Source: Rhizobium croatiense (GTDB lineage: Bacteria; Pseudomonadota; Alphaproteobacteria; Rhizobiales; Rhizobiaceae). From it: DNA of 64,000 nucleotides. Shown piece by piece: positions 1 to 9,154 of the stretch. The stretch is from positions 93,340-157,339 of the forward strand of contig NZ_JAILYJ010000017.1 in NCBI RefSeq assembly GCF_019793465.1, in the 5' to 3' direction. How positions within the stretch are numbered: the stretch's first letter is position 1; each line of letters starts with the position of its first letter. The translations under genes and the position numbers were made by a program. The notes beneath the pieces are model-generated. The model saw nothing but the letters and a program-made list of their open reading frames with translations, made no database searches and had not been told where the DNA came from.

Positions 1-67
1 CCTCGACGACATGACACCGCGCGAGGCGATGGACGCGCTTTACGATCTCAAGAAGAAGCTGAAATAG
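1..67 (+). CDS. mutS: DNA mismatch repair protein MutS, C-terminal end (partial)
   Basis: Only the last 21 codons are in the window; the reading frame begins at base 2 and stops at TAG 65-67. The tail, ending ALYDLKKKLK, is the typical end of MutS, whose final helix-turn-helix region supports dimerisation. MutS recognises base mismatches after replication. The call rests on this short tail plus the neighbourhood: mutS directly before glnD is a common rhizobial order. The gene is not truncated biologically as far as can be seen; it is cut by the window edge. Confidence 0.75.
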   Translation, partial: LDDMTPREAMDALYDLKKKLK

Positions 68-78
68 GAGCGCGGCCG

Positions 79-354
79 ATGTTCATGGAAAAGCTGGTTC
101 GCGAAACCGAGCGCCTCTCACTGATCTGCTCCATGCTCGACACGATGCGGCGCGCCGACCGGGACCGCGATGCGCGCGGCTGGACCTCGCCGATCGGCCT
201 GCTGAAAATCACCCGCAGTTGCGCTATGATCTCGGAGCTCGCAACCGCGATCGCCAAGGCAGGTTATCGCGAATGCGACAGGCAGACGCTCGAAGAGATC
301 CTGGGCGAGACACGGCAGGTGCTCTACGCGCTGAGAGCGCAGGCGGCCGACTGA
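79..354 (+). CDS. hypothetical protein, 91 aa, between mutS and glnD
   Basis: A small soluble protein with no family I recognise. It is rich in Arg, Glu, Ala and Leu and probably helical; no signal peptide or membrane segment is visible. The ATG at 79 follows a Shine-Dalgarno-like AGGAGCG that overlaps the mutS stop region, so it is probably cotranscribed with mutS, 11 bases downstream. Codon use is like that of its neighbours, which favours a real gene. Function is unknown; only position suggests expression together with mutS or glnD. Confidence 0.6.
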   Translation: MFMEKLVRETERLSLICSMLDTMRRADRDRDARGWTSPIGLLKITRSCAMISELATAIAKAGYRECDRQTLEEILGETRQVLYALRAQAAD

Positions 355-487
355 GGCTTTTGCCGAAAGCCGCTGCTTGCATCAAAGCGTCCCGACCCTT
401 GCCGCCGGCCAACACCATTTCGCCAAATTTAAAGGGTCTTGCAGTATGAGGACCTGTGTCAATCGCCGGGCAAAGAGGCTATAGCGC

Positions 488-3394
488 ATGCAGACGAAAC
501 CAGCGGCAGGCCGCGAACCGGCAGCTCGGCATGAACAGGACGCCACTCCGGCGAAAGCAATGCGCGACCTCGATTTCTCCACGATCCTTGACACCGAGCT
601 GCTGCAGAACCAGTGCGACGCCGTTGCCGAAGCCAACCGCAACCGGCCCGATGTCATGCGTACCGATCTCCTCGCCGTCCTGAAAAAGGCAAGCACCGAG
701 GGCCGGCAGAAGGCGCGCGCGGCGCTAGCTGCCGACGGCAGCGGGCTCAACTGCGCCTACCGGATTTCCTGGCTGCAGGACCAGATCATCACGGTCCTCT
801 ACAATTTCGCCACCGCCCATATCTTTCCGCAACAGAAGGACAAGTTCGCCGTCACCGCCGTCGGCGGCTATGGCCGCGACACGCTGGCACCCGGCTCCGA
901 TATCGACCTGCTCTTCCTCTTCCTGCCGCGGCCGGCGGAAGAGACGCACAAGGCAGTCGAATTCATGCTCTACGTGCTCTGGGACATGGGCTTCAAGGTC
1001 GGCCACGCCACCCGTACGGTGGAGGAATGCATCGCGCTTTCCAAGTCCGACATGACGATCCGCACCGCCATTCTGGAGATGCGCTTTATCTGCGGGTTGC
1101 AGCGGCTGGAAACGGAGCTCGAGACCCGCTTCGACAAGGAAATCGTCACCGGCACCGGCCCGGAATTCATCGCGGCCAAGCTTGCCGAGCGCGACGAACG
1201 CCACCGCAAGGCCGGCGACACACGTTATCTCGTCGAACCGAACGTCAAGGAAGGCAAGGGCGGGCTTCGCGACCTGCACACGCTGTTCTGGATCTCGAAA
1301 TATTATTATCACGTGCGCGACCAGGCGGAGCTGGTCAAGCTCGGCGTCCTGTCAAAGCACGAATACCGCCTGCTCGAGAAGGCCGACGACTTCCTCTGGG
1401 CGGTGCGCTGCCATATGCACTTCCTGACCGGCAAGGCCGAGGAACGGCTGTCCTTCGACATCCAGCGCGAGATCGCCGAAGCCTTCGGCTATCACACCCG
1501 CCCCGGCCTTTCGGCCGTCGAGCGCTTCATGAAACATTATTTCCTCGTTGCCAAGGATGTCGGCGATTTGACCCGCATCCTATGCGCCGCGCTCGAAGAC
1601 CAGCAGGCCAAATCGATCCCCGGCCTTACCGGCGTCATCAGCCGTTTCACCCATCGCACCCGCAAGATCGCCGGCAGCGTCGAATTCGTCGAAGACCGCG
1701 GCCGCATCGCTCTCGCCGACGCGGAGGTGTTCAAGCGCGATCCGGTCAGCATCCTGCGGCTCTTCCATGTCGCCGACATCAATGGGCTGGAATTTCATCC
1801 CGATGCGCTGAAACGCGTCACCCGTTCGCTTGCCCTGATCGACAACAGCTTACGGGAAAACGACGAGGCGAACCGCCTGTTCATGTCGATCCTGACATCG
1901 AAACGCGACCCGGCGCTGATCTTGCGCCGGATGAACGAGGCCGGCGTGCTCGGCCGGTTCATTCCCGATTTCGGCAAGATCGTCGCGATGATGCAGTTCA
2001 ACATGTATCACCACTATACGGTGGACGAACATCTGATCCGCACCGTCGACGTTCTCTCCGAGATCGACAAGTCGCGTTCGGAGGATCTGCACCCGCTCGC
2101 CAACAAGCTGATTTCGAACATCGAAGACCGCGAGGCGCTCTACGTCGCCGTTCTTCTCCACGATATCGCCAAGGGCCGGCTGGAGGATCATTCGATCGCC
2201 GGCGCCCGCGTCGCCCGCAAGCTCTGCGCCCGCTTCGGCCTGTCGCAGAAGCAGACGGAAATTGTCGTCTGGCTGATCGAGGAACATCTGACCATGTCGA
2301 TGGTGGCGCAGACCCGCGACCTCACCGACCGCAAGACGATCACCGATTTCGCCGACCGGGTGCAGTCGCTCGACCGGCTGAAGATGCTGTTGATCCTGAC
2401 GATCTGCGATATCCGCGCCGTCGGGCCCGGCGTCTGGAACGGCTGGAAGGGCCAGCTTCTGCGCACGCTCTATTACGAGACCGAGCTGCTGCTGGCCGGC
2501 GGCTTCTCCGAGGTATCGCGCAAGGAGCGGGCCAATGCCGCCGCCGAGGCGCTGCGCGGCGCGCTCACCGAATGGAGCCAGAAGGACCGCAACACCTATA
2601 CCAAGCTGCATTACCAGCCCTATCTGCTCTCCGTGCCGCTGGAAGACCAGCTTCGTCATGCCCATTTCATCCGCCAGGCCGACAAGGCGGGCCAGGCGCT
2701 CGCCACCATGGTGCGGACCGACAGTTTCCACGCCATCACCGAGATCACCGTGCTGTCGCCCGACCATCCGCGCCTGCTCGCCGTCATTGCCGGGGCGTGT
2801 GCGGCGGCCGGCGCCAACATCGTCGATGCGCAGATCTTCACGACGTCGGACGGACGGGCGCTCGATACGATCCATGTCAGCCGCGAGTTTGCCGACGATG
2901 CCGACGAACTGCGCCGCGCCGGCACGATCGGGCGAATGATCGAGGACGTGCTGTCGGGGCGCAAGCGCCTGCCCGAAGTCATCGCCACGCGCGCGCGCAA
3001 CCGCAAGAAAAGTAAGGCCTTCGTCATTCCGCCGTCGGTCAACATCACCAACAACCTGTCGAACAAGTTCACCGTCATAGAGGTCGAATGCCTCGACCGC
3101 CCCGGCCTCTTGTCTGAGATCACCGCCGTGCTCTCCGATCTATCGCTCGACATCCAGTCGGCCCGCATCACCACCTTCGGCGAGAAGGTGATCGACACTT
3201 TCTACGTCACCGATCTGGTCGGCCAGAAAATATCGGGCGACAGCAAGCGCGCCAATATCACCGCCCGGATGAAGGCGGTGATGGCCGAGGAGGAGGACGA
3301 ACTGCGCGAGCGCATGCCTTCCGGCATCATCGCGCCGGCCGCCACCGCCCGGACATCGCCCCCAGCCGAAAAGAAAGCCGATTCCCCAGCATGA
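488..3394 (+). CDS. glnD: [Protein-PII] uridylyltransferase / uridylyl-removing enzyme
   Basis: GlnD senses glutamine and adds or removes UMP on the PII proteins GlnB/GlnK, setting the cell's nitrogen response. At 968 aa it has the length usual for rhizobia. Domains in order: nucleotidyltransferase with GGYGRDTLAPGSDIDLLFL near residue 127 (the GSDID metal-binding signature), a helical linker, an HD phosphohydrolase domain with LLHDIAKG near residue 558, and two C-terminal ACT domains near residues 748 (SPDHPRLLAVIAG) and 860 (CLDRPGLLSEITA) that bind glutamine. The start at 488 is preceded by AGAGG; a later ATG at 560 is possible. It overlaps murJ by four bases (ATGA), so the two are translationally coupled. 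Confidence 0.96.
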   Translation: MQTKPAAGREPAARHEQDATPAKAMRDLDFSTILDTELLQNQCDAVAEANRNRPDVMRTDLLAVLKKASTEGRQKARAALAADGSGLNCAYRISWLQDQIITVLYNFATAHIFPQQKDKFAVTAVGGYGRDTLAPGSDIDLLFLFLPRPAEETHKAVEFMLYVLWDMGFKVGHATRTVEECIALSKSDMTIRTAILEMRFICGLQRLETELETRFDKEIVTGTGPEFIAAKLAERDERHRKAGDTRYLVEPNVKEGKGGLRDLHTLFWISKYYYHVRDQAELVKLGVLSKHEYRLLEKADDFLWAVRCHMHFLTGKAEERLSFDIQREIAEAFGYHTRPGLSAVERFMKHYFLVAKDVGDLTRILCAALEDQQAKSIPGLTGVISRFTHRTRKIAGSVEFVEDRGRIALADAEVFKRDPVSILRLFHVADINGLEFHPDALKRVTRSLALIDNSLRENDEANRLFMSILTSKRDPALILRRMNEAGVLGRFIPDFGKIVAMMQFNMYHHYTVDEHLIRTVDVLSEIDKSRSEDLHPLANKLISNIEDREALYVAVLLHDIAKGRLEDHSIAGARVARKLCARFGLSQKQTEIVVWLIEEHLTMSMVAQTRDLTDRKTITDFADRVQSLDRLKMLLILTICDIRAVGPGVWNGWKGQLLRTLYYETELLLAGGFSEVSRKERANAAAEALRGALTEWSQKDRNTYTKLHYQPYLLSVPLEDQLRHAHFIRQADKAGQALATMVRTDSFHAITEITVLSPDHPRLLAVIAGACAAAGANIVDAQIFTTSDGRALDTIHVSREFADDADELRRAGTIGRMIEDVLSGRKRLPEVIATRARNRKKSKAFVIPPSVNITNNLSNKFTVIEVECLDRPGLLSEITAVLSDLSLDIQSARITTFGEKVIDTFYVTDLVGQKISGDSKRANITARMKAVMAEEEDELRERMPSGIIAPAATARTSPPAEKKADSPA

Positions 3395-4971
3395 GTCTCG
3401 TCAAGAAATTCGCGACCGTCGGTGGCGCCACCCTCGGCAGCCGGATCTTCGGCTTCGCCCGCGAAACGCTGATGGCCGCCGCACTCGGCACCGGCCCGAT
3501 GGCCGACGTCTTCTATGCCGCCTTCCGCTTTCCGAATCTGTTTCGCCGGCTGTTTGCCGAAGGCGCCTTCAATGCCGCCTTCGTGCCGCTCTTTGCCAAG
3601 GAGATCGAGGCGAACGGTACGGATGGGGCCAAGCGCTTTTCCGAGGAAGTCTTCGGCGTGTTGTTTTCGGTGCTGCTCCTCATCACCATCGTGATGGAGC
3701 TCTCCATGCCGCTGCTGGTGCGTTTTATCATCGCGCCGGGTTTCGCCGACGACCCCGAGAAATTCTCGATCACGATCCGCATGGCGGCCGTGATGTTTCC
3801 CTATCTCATGTGCATGTCGCTGACAGCGATGATGAGCGGCATGCTGAATTCGCTGCATCATTTCTTCGCCGCCGCCATCGCACCCGTCTTTTTGAACGTG
3901 GTGATGATCGGGGCGCTGTTCTATGCGCTCTATACCGGTGCCGATCCGTTGGCGACTGCCTGGTATCTTTCCTGGGGCGTGCTTGTGGCCGGCGTGCTGC
4001 AGCTTGCCGTCGTCTATGTCGGCGTGCTTGCGGCCGGCATGAGCATCGGCCTGCGCTTCCCGAAGATGACGCCGAACGTCAAGCGGCTGCTGATCCTGGC
4101 CGTGCCGGCCGCCGTCACCGGCGGCATCACCCAGATCAACCAGCTGATCGGCCAGGCGATCGCCTCCTCCCGCGACGGCGCGATCGCGGCGCTGCAATAT
4201 GCCGACCGCATCTACCAGCTGCCGCTCGGCGTCGTCGGCGTCGCCGTCGGCGTGGTGCTGCTGCCGGAGCTGGCGCGCGCCTTGAAGGCCGGCCACCTGC
4301 GCGAGGCCGGCAACCTGCAGAACCGCTCGATCGAATTCGTGCTGTTCCTGACCATTCCCGCCGCCTTCGCGCTCTGGATCCTGTCCGACGAGATCATCCG
4401 CGTGCTCTACGAACGCGGCGCCTTCCATCAGGAAAACACCCTCGTCGTCGGCTCGATCCTGGCGATTTACGGCATCGGCCTGCCCGCCTTCGTGCTGATC
4501 AAGGCGCTGCAGCCCGGCTTCTATGCCCGCGAGGACACCAAGACGCCGATGCGCTTCTCGGCGATCGCCGTTGCGACCAACTGCGCCACGGCGCTGACAC
4601 TCTTCCCCTATATGGGCGCGCCCGGCATCGCCGTCGCCGAAGCCACAGCCGGCTGGATCAGCACCGTGCTGCTGTTCACCACACTTTTGCGCCGCGGGCA
4701 TCTGACCTGGGAATGGGCGCTGGCAAAACGCACCGCGCTGCTGATCGTCGCCGCGGCCGTCATGGGGGCGGCGATCGTCTTCCTCAAGCAGTATTTTGCG
4801 CCCTGGCTTGCCTCGGGCGCGCCGCTTCTCACCAAGATCGGCACGCTGGGGCTGTTGATTGCGATCTCCATGCTGGTCTATTTCGCCGCCGCCTTCCTGA
4901 TCGGCGGAGCGAATCTCGGCATGATCCGGCGCAATCTGAACCGCAAGCCGGTGGCGGCAGAAGATGCATAA
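3391..4971 (+). CDS. murJ: Lipid II flippase MurJ (MviN family)
   Basis: A 526-aa polytopic inner-membrane protein of the MOP/MVF superfamily, which flips lipid II to the periplasm for peptidoglycan synthesis. The N terminus (SRIFGFARETLMAAALGTG, then FRFPNLFRRLFAEGAFNAAF near residues 48-68) is the hallmark of MurJ, with the conserved arginines of the central cavity. About 14 hydrophobic segments follow to the C terminus. The ATG overlaps the glnD stop (ATGA), and trpS lies downstream beyond two small genes, the order seen in other rhizobia. Essential in most Gram-negative bacteria. Confidence 0.95.
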   Translation: MSLVKKFATVGGATLGSRIFGFARETLMAAALGTGPMADVFYAAFRFPNLFRRLFAEGAFNAAFVPLFAKEIEANGTDGAKRFSEEVFGVLFSVLLLITIVMELSMPLLVRFIIAPGFADDPEKFSITIRMAAVMFPYLMCMSLTAMMSGMLNSLHHFFAAAIAPVFLNVVMIGALFYALYTGADPLATAWYLSWGVLVAGVLQLAVVYVGVLAAGMSIGLRFPKMTPNVKRLLILAVPAAVTGGITQINQLIGQAIASSRDGAIAALQYADRIYQLPLGVVGVAVGVVLLPELARALKAGHLREAGNLQNRSIEFVLFLTIPAAFALWILSDEIIRVLYERGAFHQENTLVVGSILAIYGIGLPAFVLIKALQPGFYAREDTKTPMRFSAIAVATNCATALTLFPYMGAPGIAVAEATAGWISTVLLFTTLLRRGHLTWEWALAKRTALLIVAAAVMGAAIVFLKQYFAPWLASGAPLLTKIGTLGLLIAISMLVYFAAAFLIGGANLGMIRRNLNRKPVAAEDA

Positions 4972-4974
4972 GCT

Positions 4975-5403
4975 CTAACAATCGACCCACCGCCTCCGCG
5001 GCCCGACATCGACATGGACGATGCCGTTGCAATAGGTGCCGATGCCGCCGATCCCCGGTGCGCTGCTTGCGGCGGCGATGATGGTGCGCTCCGACAGGCC
5101 CGGCATCCTGATATCGGCCGCCAGGCATTTGCCGTGCAGGGAGCCATGACGGCGGGGATGCGGCCTCAGGCCGGAGGTGATCATCGGACGGCGTCCAGTT
5201 TTCGCGGCGATATGCGACAGCACGGCCCGAAGACGCGCGGGAAAACAGCCGGCACGGACACTGACGGTCTGGACCGTATAGGCGAGGCGCGCCTCATGTT
5301 TCGGCAGATGAATGGCCGGCCTTTTGCTGTCTTGACCGACGGCGCTGGTTGCTGATTGTAGGGCGAAAAGGCCTGCCATGGCGAGCAAAGCGGGGTTCTG
5401 CAT
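4975..5403 (-). CDS. Exported M15-type D-Ala-D-Ala carboxypeptidase-like protein
   Basis: A 142-aa protein with an N-terminal signal sequence (hydrophobic residues 5-20, likely cleavage near AVG, residue 23). The body carries the zinc-peptidase pattern of the M15A/YcbK group: SGLRP (77-81), H90 and D97 in HGKCLAADI, and H130 with D132 in HVDVG near the C terminus. Such enzymes trim peptidoglycan cross-peptides in the periplasm. It is convergent with murJ (stop codons three bases apart), a second envelope gene here. It lacks the usual peptidoglycan-binding domain, so it is a minimal single-domain form. Substrate is inferred from the family. Confidence 0.75.
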   Translation of the reverse strand: MQNPALLAMAGLFALQSATSAVGQDSKRPAIHLPKHEARLAYTVQTVSVRAGCFPARLRAVLSHIAAKTGRRPMITSGLRPHPRRHGSLHGKCLAADIRMPGLSERTIIAAASSAPGIGGIGTYCNGIVHVDVGPRRRWVDC

Positions 5404-5591
5404 GGGTCCCTCCGAGTGGTTGGAACGGCGGCCATCCGGCCGCCCCTGCGCCGTCGAGGATTTTCAGTTCAATAAAAGCTTTTCTGTGAAATTTTATACT
5501 CAATTATAACTAAACAGCCTGATCAATTCGGCTTAAGACCGGGGCAATGTCTGCCTCAAAATGGAAAAAACGTCCAAACACAGGAGATCAC

Positions 5592-5990
5592 ATGACGATC
5601 CAGTCGCTTTTCCTCGTCACTCTGGTCGTTGACGATTACGACCGCGCCAAGGCCTTTTATTGCGACGCGCTCGGTTTCGACTGCCTTGAGGACAAGCCGC
5701 AGCCCGACGGCAAACGCTGGGTGGTCGTGAGGCCGAAAGGCGAGGATGGGGCGGCGTTCCTGCTGGCGCAGGCGGCCAATGCCGCGCAGCGGGCAGCAAT
5801 CGGCAACCAGACCGGTGGCCGTGTCGGCTTCTTCCTGAAGACCGACGATTTCGCCCGTGATCATGCCGCCATGCTTGCGGCCGGCGTGCGCTTTCTGGAG
5901 GAGCCACGGCATGAGGTTTACGGCACCGTGGCGGTCTTTGCCGATCCCTATGGCAACAGCTTCGATCTGATCCAGCATGCCGCAGGCTGA
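5592..5990 (+). CDS. VOC family (glyoxalase/bleomycin-resistance fold) protein
   Basis: A 132-aa single VOC domain with paired beta-alpha-beta-beta-beta modules: FLVTLVVDDYDRAKAFYCDA at the N terminus and FADPYGNSFDLIQ at the C terminus, the latter carrying the usual metal-ligand Glu/Asp position as Asp/Gln. The start at 5592 is chosen because CAGGAG lies seven bases upstream; the in-frame ATG at 5547 has no ribosome site. Family members detoxify or modify small molecules; nothing identifies the substrate. It stands alone between the M15 peptidase (divergent) and trpS. Confidence 0.8.
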   Translation: MTIQSLFLVTLVVDDYDRAKAFYCDALGFDCLEDKPQPDGKRWVVVRPKGEDGAAFLLAQAANAAQRAAIGNQTGGRVGFFLKTDDFARDHAAMLAAGVRFLEEPRHEVYGTVAVFADPYGNSFDLIQHAAG

Positions 5991-6086
5991 ACCTCTTGAT
6001 TGCGACAGGCTGCCCGTGCATAAGCCGCGGCGTTAGCAACATGGGCGAACAGCCCTGGGGCCCTCCACCAGCCTATTGAGGACGAC

Positions 6087-7151
6087 ATGAGCGAATTCAA
6101 GAAACTCGTATTCTCCGGCGTGCAGCCGACCGGCAATCTGCATCTCGGCAATTATCTCGGCGCGATCCGCCGCTTCGTGGCGCTGCAGGAAGGCAATGAC
6201 TGCATCTACTGCGTCGTCGACATGCATGCGCTCACTGCCCAGCTGGTGCACGAGGACATGCCGGGCCAGACGCGCTCGATCGCCGCCGCCTTCATCGCCG
6301 CCGGCATCGATCCGGAAAAACATATCGTCTTCAATCAGTCGGCCGTGCCGCAGCATGCCGAACTCGCCTGGATCTTCAACTGCGTCGCCCGCATCGGCTG
6401 GATGAACCGCATGACGCAGTTCAAGGACAAGGCCGGCAAGGACCGCGAGCAGGCCTCGCTCGGCCTCTACGCCTATCCGAGCCTGATGGCCGCCGACATT
6501 CTCGTCTACCGCGCCACCCATGTGCCGGTTGGTGAGGACCAGAAGCAGCATCTCGAGCTTGCCCGCGACATCGCCATGAAGTTCAACCTCGATTATGCCG
6601 AGCATATCGGCAGGAGCGGCTATGGCGTCGACATCACCGTCGGCGACGAGCCGGTGCATGCCTATTTCCCGATGGTCGAACCGCTCATCGGCGGACCGGC
6701 ACCGCGCGTCATGTCGCTGCGCGACGGCACAAAGAAAATGTCGAAATCGGATCCTTCGGACCTGTCGCGCATCAATCTGATGGATGACGAGGATGCGATC
6801 TCGAAGAAGATCCGCAAGGCAAAGACCGATCCGGACGGCTTGCCGAGCGAGGTCGACGGGCTGCAGGGCCGGCCGGAAGCCGACAATCTGGTGGCGATCT
6901 ATGCCGCGCTTGCCGACAAATCGAAGTCGGAAGTGCTTGCCGAATTCGGCGGCCAGCAGTTCTCGGTCTTCAAGCCGGCGCTGGTCGATCTCGCCATCCA
7001 GGTGCTGGCGCCGATCACCGGCGAAATGCGCCGGCTGATGGACGATACCAGCCACATCGATGCAATCCTGCGCAAGGGCAGCGAACGCGCAAGGGCTCGC
7101 GCCGAGGTGACGATGAACCAGCTGCGGGACGTCATCGGCTTCGTGTATTAA
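6087..7151 (+). CDS. trpS: Tryptophanyl-tRNA synthetase
   Basis: Class I aminoacyl-tRNA synthetase charging tRNA-Trp. The 354 aa show the HIGH-type motif HLGNYLG at residues 19-25 within GVQPTGNLHLGNYLG and the KMSKS loop near residue 216 (KKMSKSDPSD). Length is usual for bacterial TrpRS with the small insert seen in alphaproteobacteria. The start ATG at 6087 follows TGAGGACG. A strong hairpin lies directly after the stop. Confidence 0.97.
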   Translation: MSEFKKLVFSGVQPTGNLHLGNYLGAIRRFVALQEGNDCIYCVVDMHALTAQLVHEDMPGQTRSIAAAFIAAGIDPEKHIVFNQSAVPQHAELAWIFNCVARIGWMNRMTQFKDKAGKDREQASLGLYAYPSLMAADILVYRATHVPVGEDQKQHLELARDIAMKFNLDYAEHIGRSGYGVDITVGDEPVHAYFPMVEPLIGGPAPRVMSLRDGTKKMSKSDPSDLSRINLMDDEDAISKKIRKAKTDPDGLPSEVDGLQGRPEADNLVAIYAALADKSKSEVLAEFGGQQFSVFKPALVDLAIQVLAPITGEMRRLMDDTSHIDAILRKGSERARARAEVTMNQLRDVIGFVY

Positions 7152-7158
7152 GGCACAT

Positions 7159-7188
7159 CTCCTCTTCTCCCGGTTGGGGGAAGAGGAG
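7159..7188 (+). terminator. Hairpin after trpS
   Basis: CTCCTCTTC (7159-7167) pairs with GAAGAGGAG (7180-7188), and TCCC/GGGG extends the stem inwards. There is no T-run after it, only CAAAAAC, so it may act as a weak or factor-assisted terminator. It also resembles a fragment of the larger CTTCTCCCC/GGGGAGAAG repeat found twice later in the window. Confidence 0.45.
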
Positions 7189-7237
7189 CAAAAACTGAGC
7201 TTGCAATTTTTCCGCTTCGGGTGTCAGAGTCCGCGCC

Positions 7238-7729
7238 ATGGTATCGAAGCGACTCTCACGGCTCGAAGGTCATCGCCGCAAATTCATGGCGGTGATCGAC
7301 GGTACACCCGAATGCCAACGCGCCGTTCATTATGCCGGGCGGCGCGCGAAGAATTCCAATGGCGGGCTGGTGCTGCTCTACGTCATTCCCGACGGGGATT
7401 TCCAGCAATGGCTGGGCGTCGAGGCGATCATGCGGGCGGAAGCCCGTGAAGAGGCCGAGGCGACCGTCGCCAAGATCGCCCAGATCGTGCGCGAGACGAT
7501 CGGCATCGAACCGGAAATCGTCATCCGCGAAGGCGGTGCGGCCGAACAGATCAACGCGGTGATCGAGGACGACCGCGATGTGGCGATCCTCGTTCTGGCC
7601 GCCGGTTCGGCGAAGGAAGGTCCGGGACCGCTGGTCTCGTCGATCGCCGGCCGCGCGGCGGCGTTTCCGATTCCGGTGACCGTGCTGCCGGATACGCTGA
7701 CCAACGAGGAAATCGACGCCCTCTGCTGA
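7238..7729 (+). CDS. Universal stress protein (UspA family)
   Basis: A 163-aa Usp-domain protein: KFMAVIDGTPECQRAVHYAG begins the first strand and nucleotide loop, and the C-terminal region has VLAAGSAKEGPGPLVSS followed by FPIPVTVLP, a degenerate form of the ATP-binding G-2x-G-9x-G-S/T motif. Usp proteins are cytoplasmic, bind ATP or AMP and accumulate under growth arrest or stress. The start at 7238 gives a short basic N-terminal extension; ATG 7286 is a possible later start. Single gene between trpS and nfuA. Confidence 0.85.
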   Translation: MVSKRLSRLEGHRRKFMAVIDGTPECQRAVHYAGRRAKNSNGGLVLLYVIPDGDFQQWLGVEAIMRAEAREEAEATVAKIAQIVRETIGIEPEIVIREGGAAEQINAVIEDDRDVAILVLAAGSAKEGPGPLVSSIAGRAAAFPIPVTVLPDTLTNEEIDALC

Positions 7730-7838
7730 GCCTATTTCTTGAGTACAAGTCTCTTGATTAGATCAGGCAATGGGCCTATTTTCTTTTGAAGAATTCTAAA
7801 GACGGCCGAGGTCTTGGGCCCGCCGCATGGAGAGCCAG

Positions 7839-8405
7839 ATGTTCATTCAGACCGAAGCCACGCCGAATCCCGCCACGCAGAAGTTTCTGCCGGGCAAGGT
7901 GGTCATGGAAACCGGTACCGCCGAGTTCCGCAGCGCCGAAGAGGCCGAAGCCTCGCCGCTCGCTGCCCGCCTGTTCGAAATTCCTGGCGTCACCGGCGTC
8001 TATTTCGGCTATGATTTCATTTCCGTCTCCAAGGACGATGCCGAATGGCAGCATCTTAAGCCGGCTATATTGGGCTCGATCATGGAGCATTTCATGTCCG
8101 GCAAGCCGGTCATGGGCGACGCCTCCATTCTGTCCGAGGACTCCGATGCCGGCGACGAATTCTTCGACGAATGCGACGAATCGATCGTGCTGACCATCAA
8201 GGAGCTTCTGGAGACCCGCGTGCGCCCGGCCGTTGCCCAGGACGGCGGCGATATCACCTTCCGCGGCTTCAAGGACGGCAAGGTCTATCTGAACATGAAG
8301 GGTTCCTGCTCCGGCTGCCCGTCTTCGACGGCGACGCTAAAGCACGGCGTCCAGAACCTGCTGCGCCATTTCGTACCCGAAGTGCAGGAAGTGATTGCCG
8401 CTTGA
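7839..8405 (+). CDS. nfuA: Fe-S cluster scaffold/carrier of the NfuA type
   Basis: 188 aa: an N-terminal Nfu_N domain (MFIQTEATPNPATQKFLPG) and a C-terminal NifU-like domain with the CxxC pair C157 and C160 in GSCSGCPSS, which holds a bridging [4Fe-4S] cluster between two subunits. It passes clusters to target enzymes such as lipoate synthase and MiaB (also encoded in this window). ATG 7839 is preferred over ATG 7827 because GGAGAG sits about six bases upstream and the family begins MFIQTE. Followed by tsaB. Confidence 0.93.
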   Translation: MFIQTEATPNPATQKFLPGKVVMETGTAEFRSAEEAEASPLAARLFEIPGVTGVYFGYDFISVSKDDAEWQHLKPAILGSIMEHFMSGKPVMGDASILSEDSDAGDEFFDECDESIVLTIKELLETRVRPAVAQDGGDITFRGFKDGKVYLNMKGSCSGCPSSTATLKHGVQNLLRHFVPEVQEVIAA

Positions 8406-8493
8406 AAATCTCGAATTCGTTCCGGCCGTTCATCTCTCGTTCGGCCGGACGGGTTTATGGTTAGCGACAAGAGTTTATTCGGAAATTGATGGC

Positions 8494-9153
8494 ATGATCG
8501 TTCTGGCGCTCGACACGGCAGGTGTAGATTGCTCCGCCGCCGTTTATGACAGCGGCAGGAATACGGTGCTGGGGGAGGCATCGGACATGATCGGCAAGGG
8601 GCATGCTGAACATCTGATCGATATCGTCGACCGTGCGCTGGCTCAGGCCGATATGACGCTTTCCCAGATCGACCGCCTCGCCGTCACCATTGGCCCCGGC
8701 TCCTTTACCGGTATCCGCATCGGCGTTGCCGCAGCCCGCGGCTTTGCGCTGTCCCTGCAAATCCCCGTCGTCGGCGTCACCACGCTCGAAGTGATGGCGG
8801 CCGCAGAGCGTGAGAGGACGCCCGGCCGCGCGGTGCTTGCGGCCATGGACGCCAAGCGGGACGAAATCTATCTCCAGTCCTTTGCGGCGGATGGTTCTCC
8901 ACTCGATGCACCGCGGGCGGCAAGCGTCGCCGATGTCCAGGCTTTCGCCGCCGGCTTCGACGGCGAGATCACCGGTTCGGCAACGCCGCTCCTGAAGGCG
9001 GACGCCGGCGGCGACCATGCCAACGTGTTTCCGATTTCGGTCGTGGCGCGCCTCGGTGCTGCTGCCGACGATGCCGGAAAGCCAAAGCCCCTTTATCTGC
9101 GCGGACCGGATGCCAAACCGCAGGCCGGATATGCGATTGCGCGACGAGTGTGA
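8494..9153 (+). CDS. tsaB: tRNA t6A37 threonylcarbamoyladenosine synthesis protein TsaB
   Basis: 219 aa, the catalytically degenerate ASKHA-fold partner of TsaD needed to make t6A at position 37 of ANN-decoding tRNAs. Family signatures: LALDTAGVDCSAAVYD at the N terminus, GPGSFTGIRIGVAAARG near residues 67-83 and AAMDAKRDEIYLQ near residue 117. The start 8494 was chosen because the family begins at MIVLALDT; an upstream in-frame extension is not homologous. rimI follows one base after the stop, a conserved tsaB-rimI pair. Confidence 0.93.
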   Translation: MIVLALDTAGVDCSAAVYDSGRNTVLGEASDMIGKGHAEHLIDIVDRALAQADMTLSQIDRLAVTIGPGSFTGIRIGVAAARGFALSLQIPVVGVTTLEVMAAAERERTPGRAVLAAMDAKRDEIYLQSFAADGSPLDAPRAASVADVQAFAAGFDGEITGSATPLLKADAGGDHANVFPISVVARLGAAADDAGKPKPLYLRGPDAKPQAGYAIARRV

Positions 9154-9154
9154 C

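Noticed and set aside
5547..5591. Upstream start for the VOC protein
   Set aside because: The extension has no ribosome site and no VOC homology; AGGAG before 5592 decides the start.
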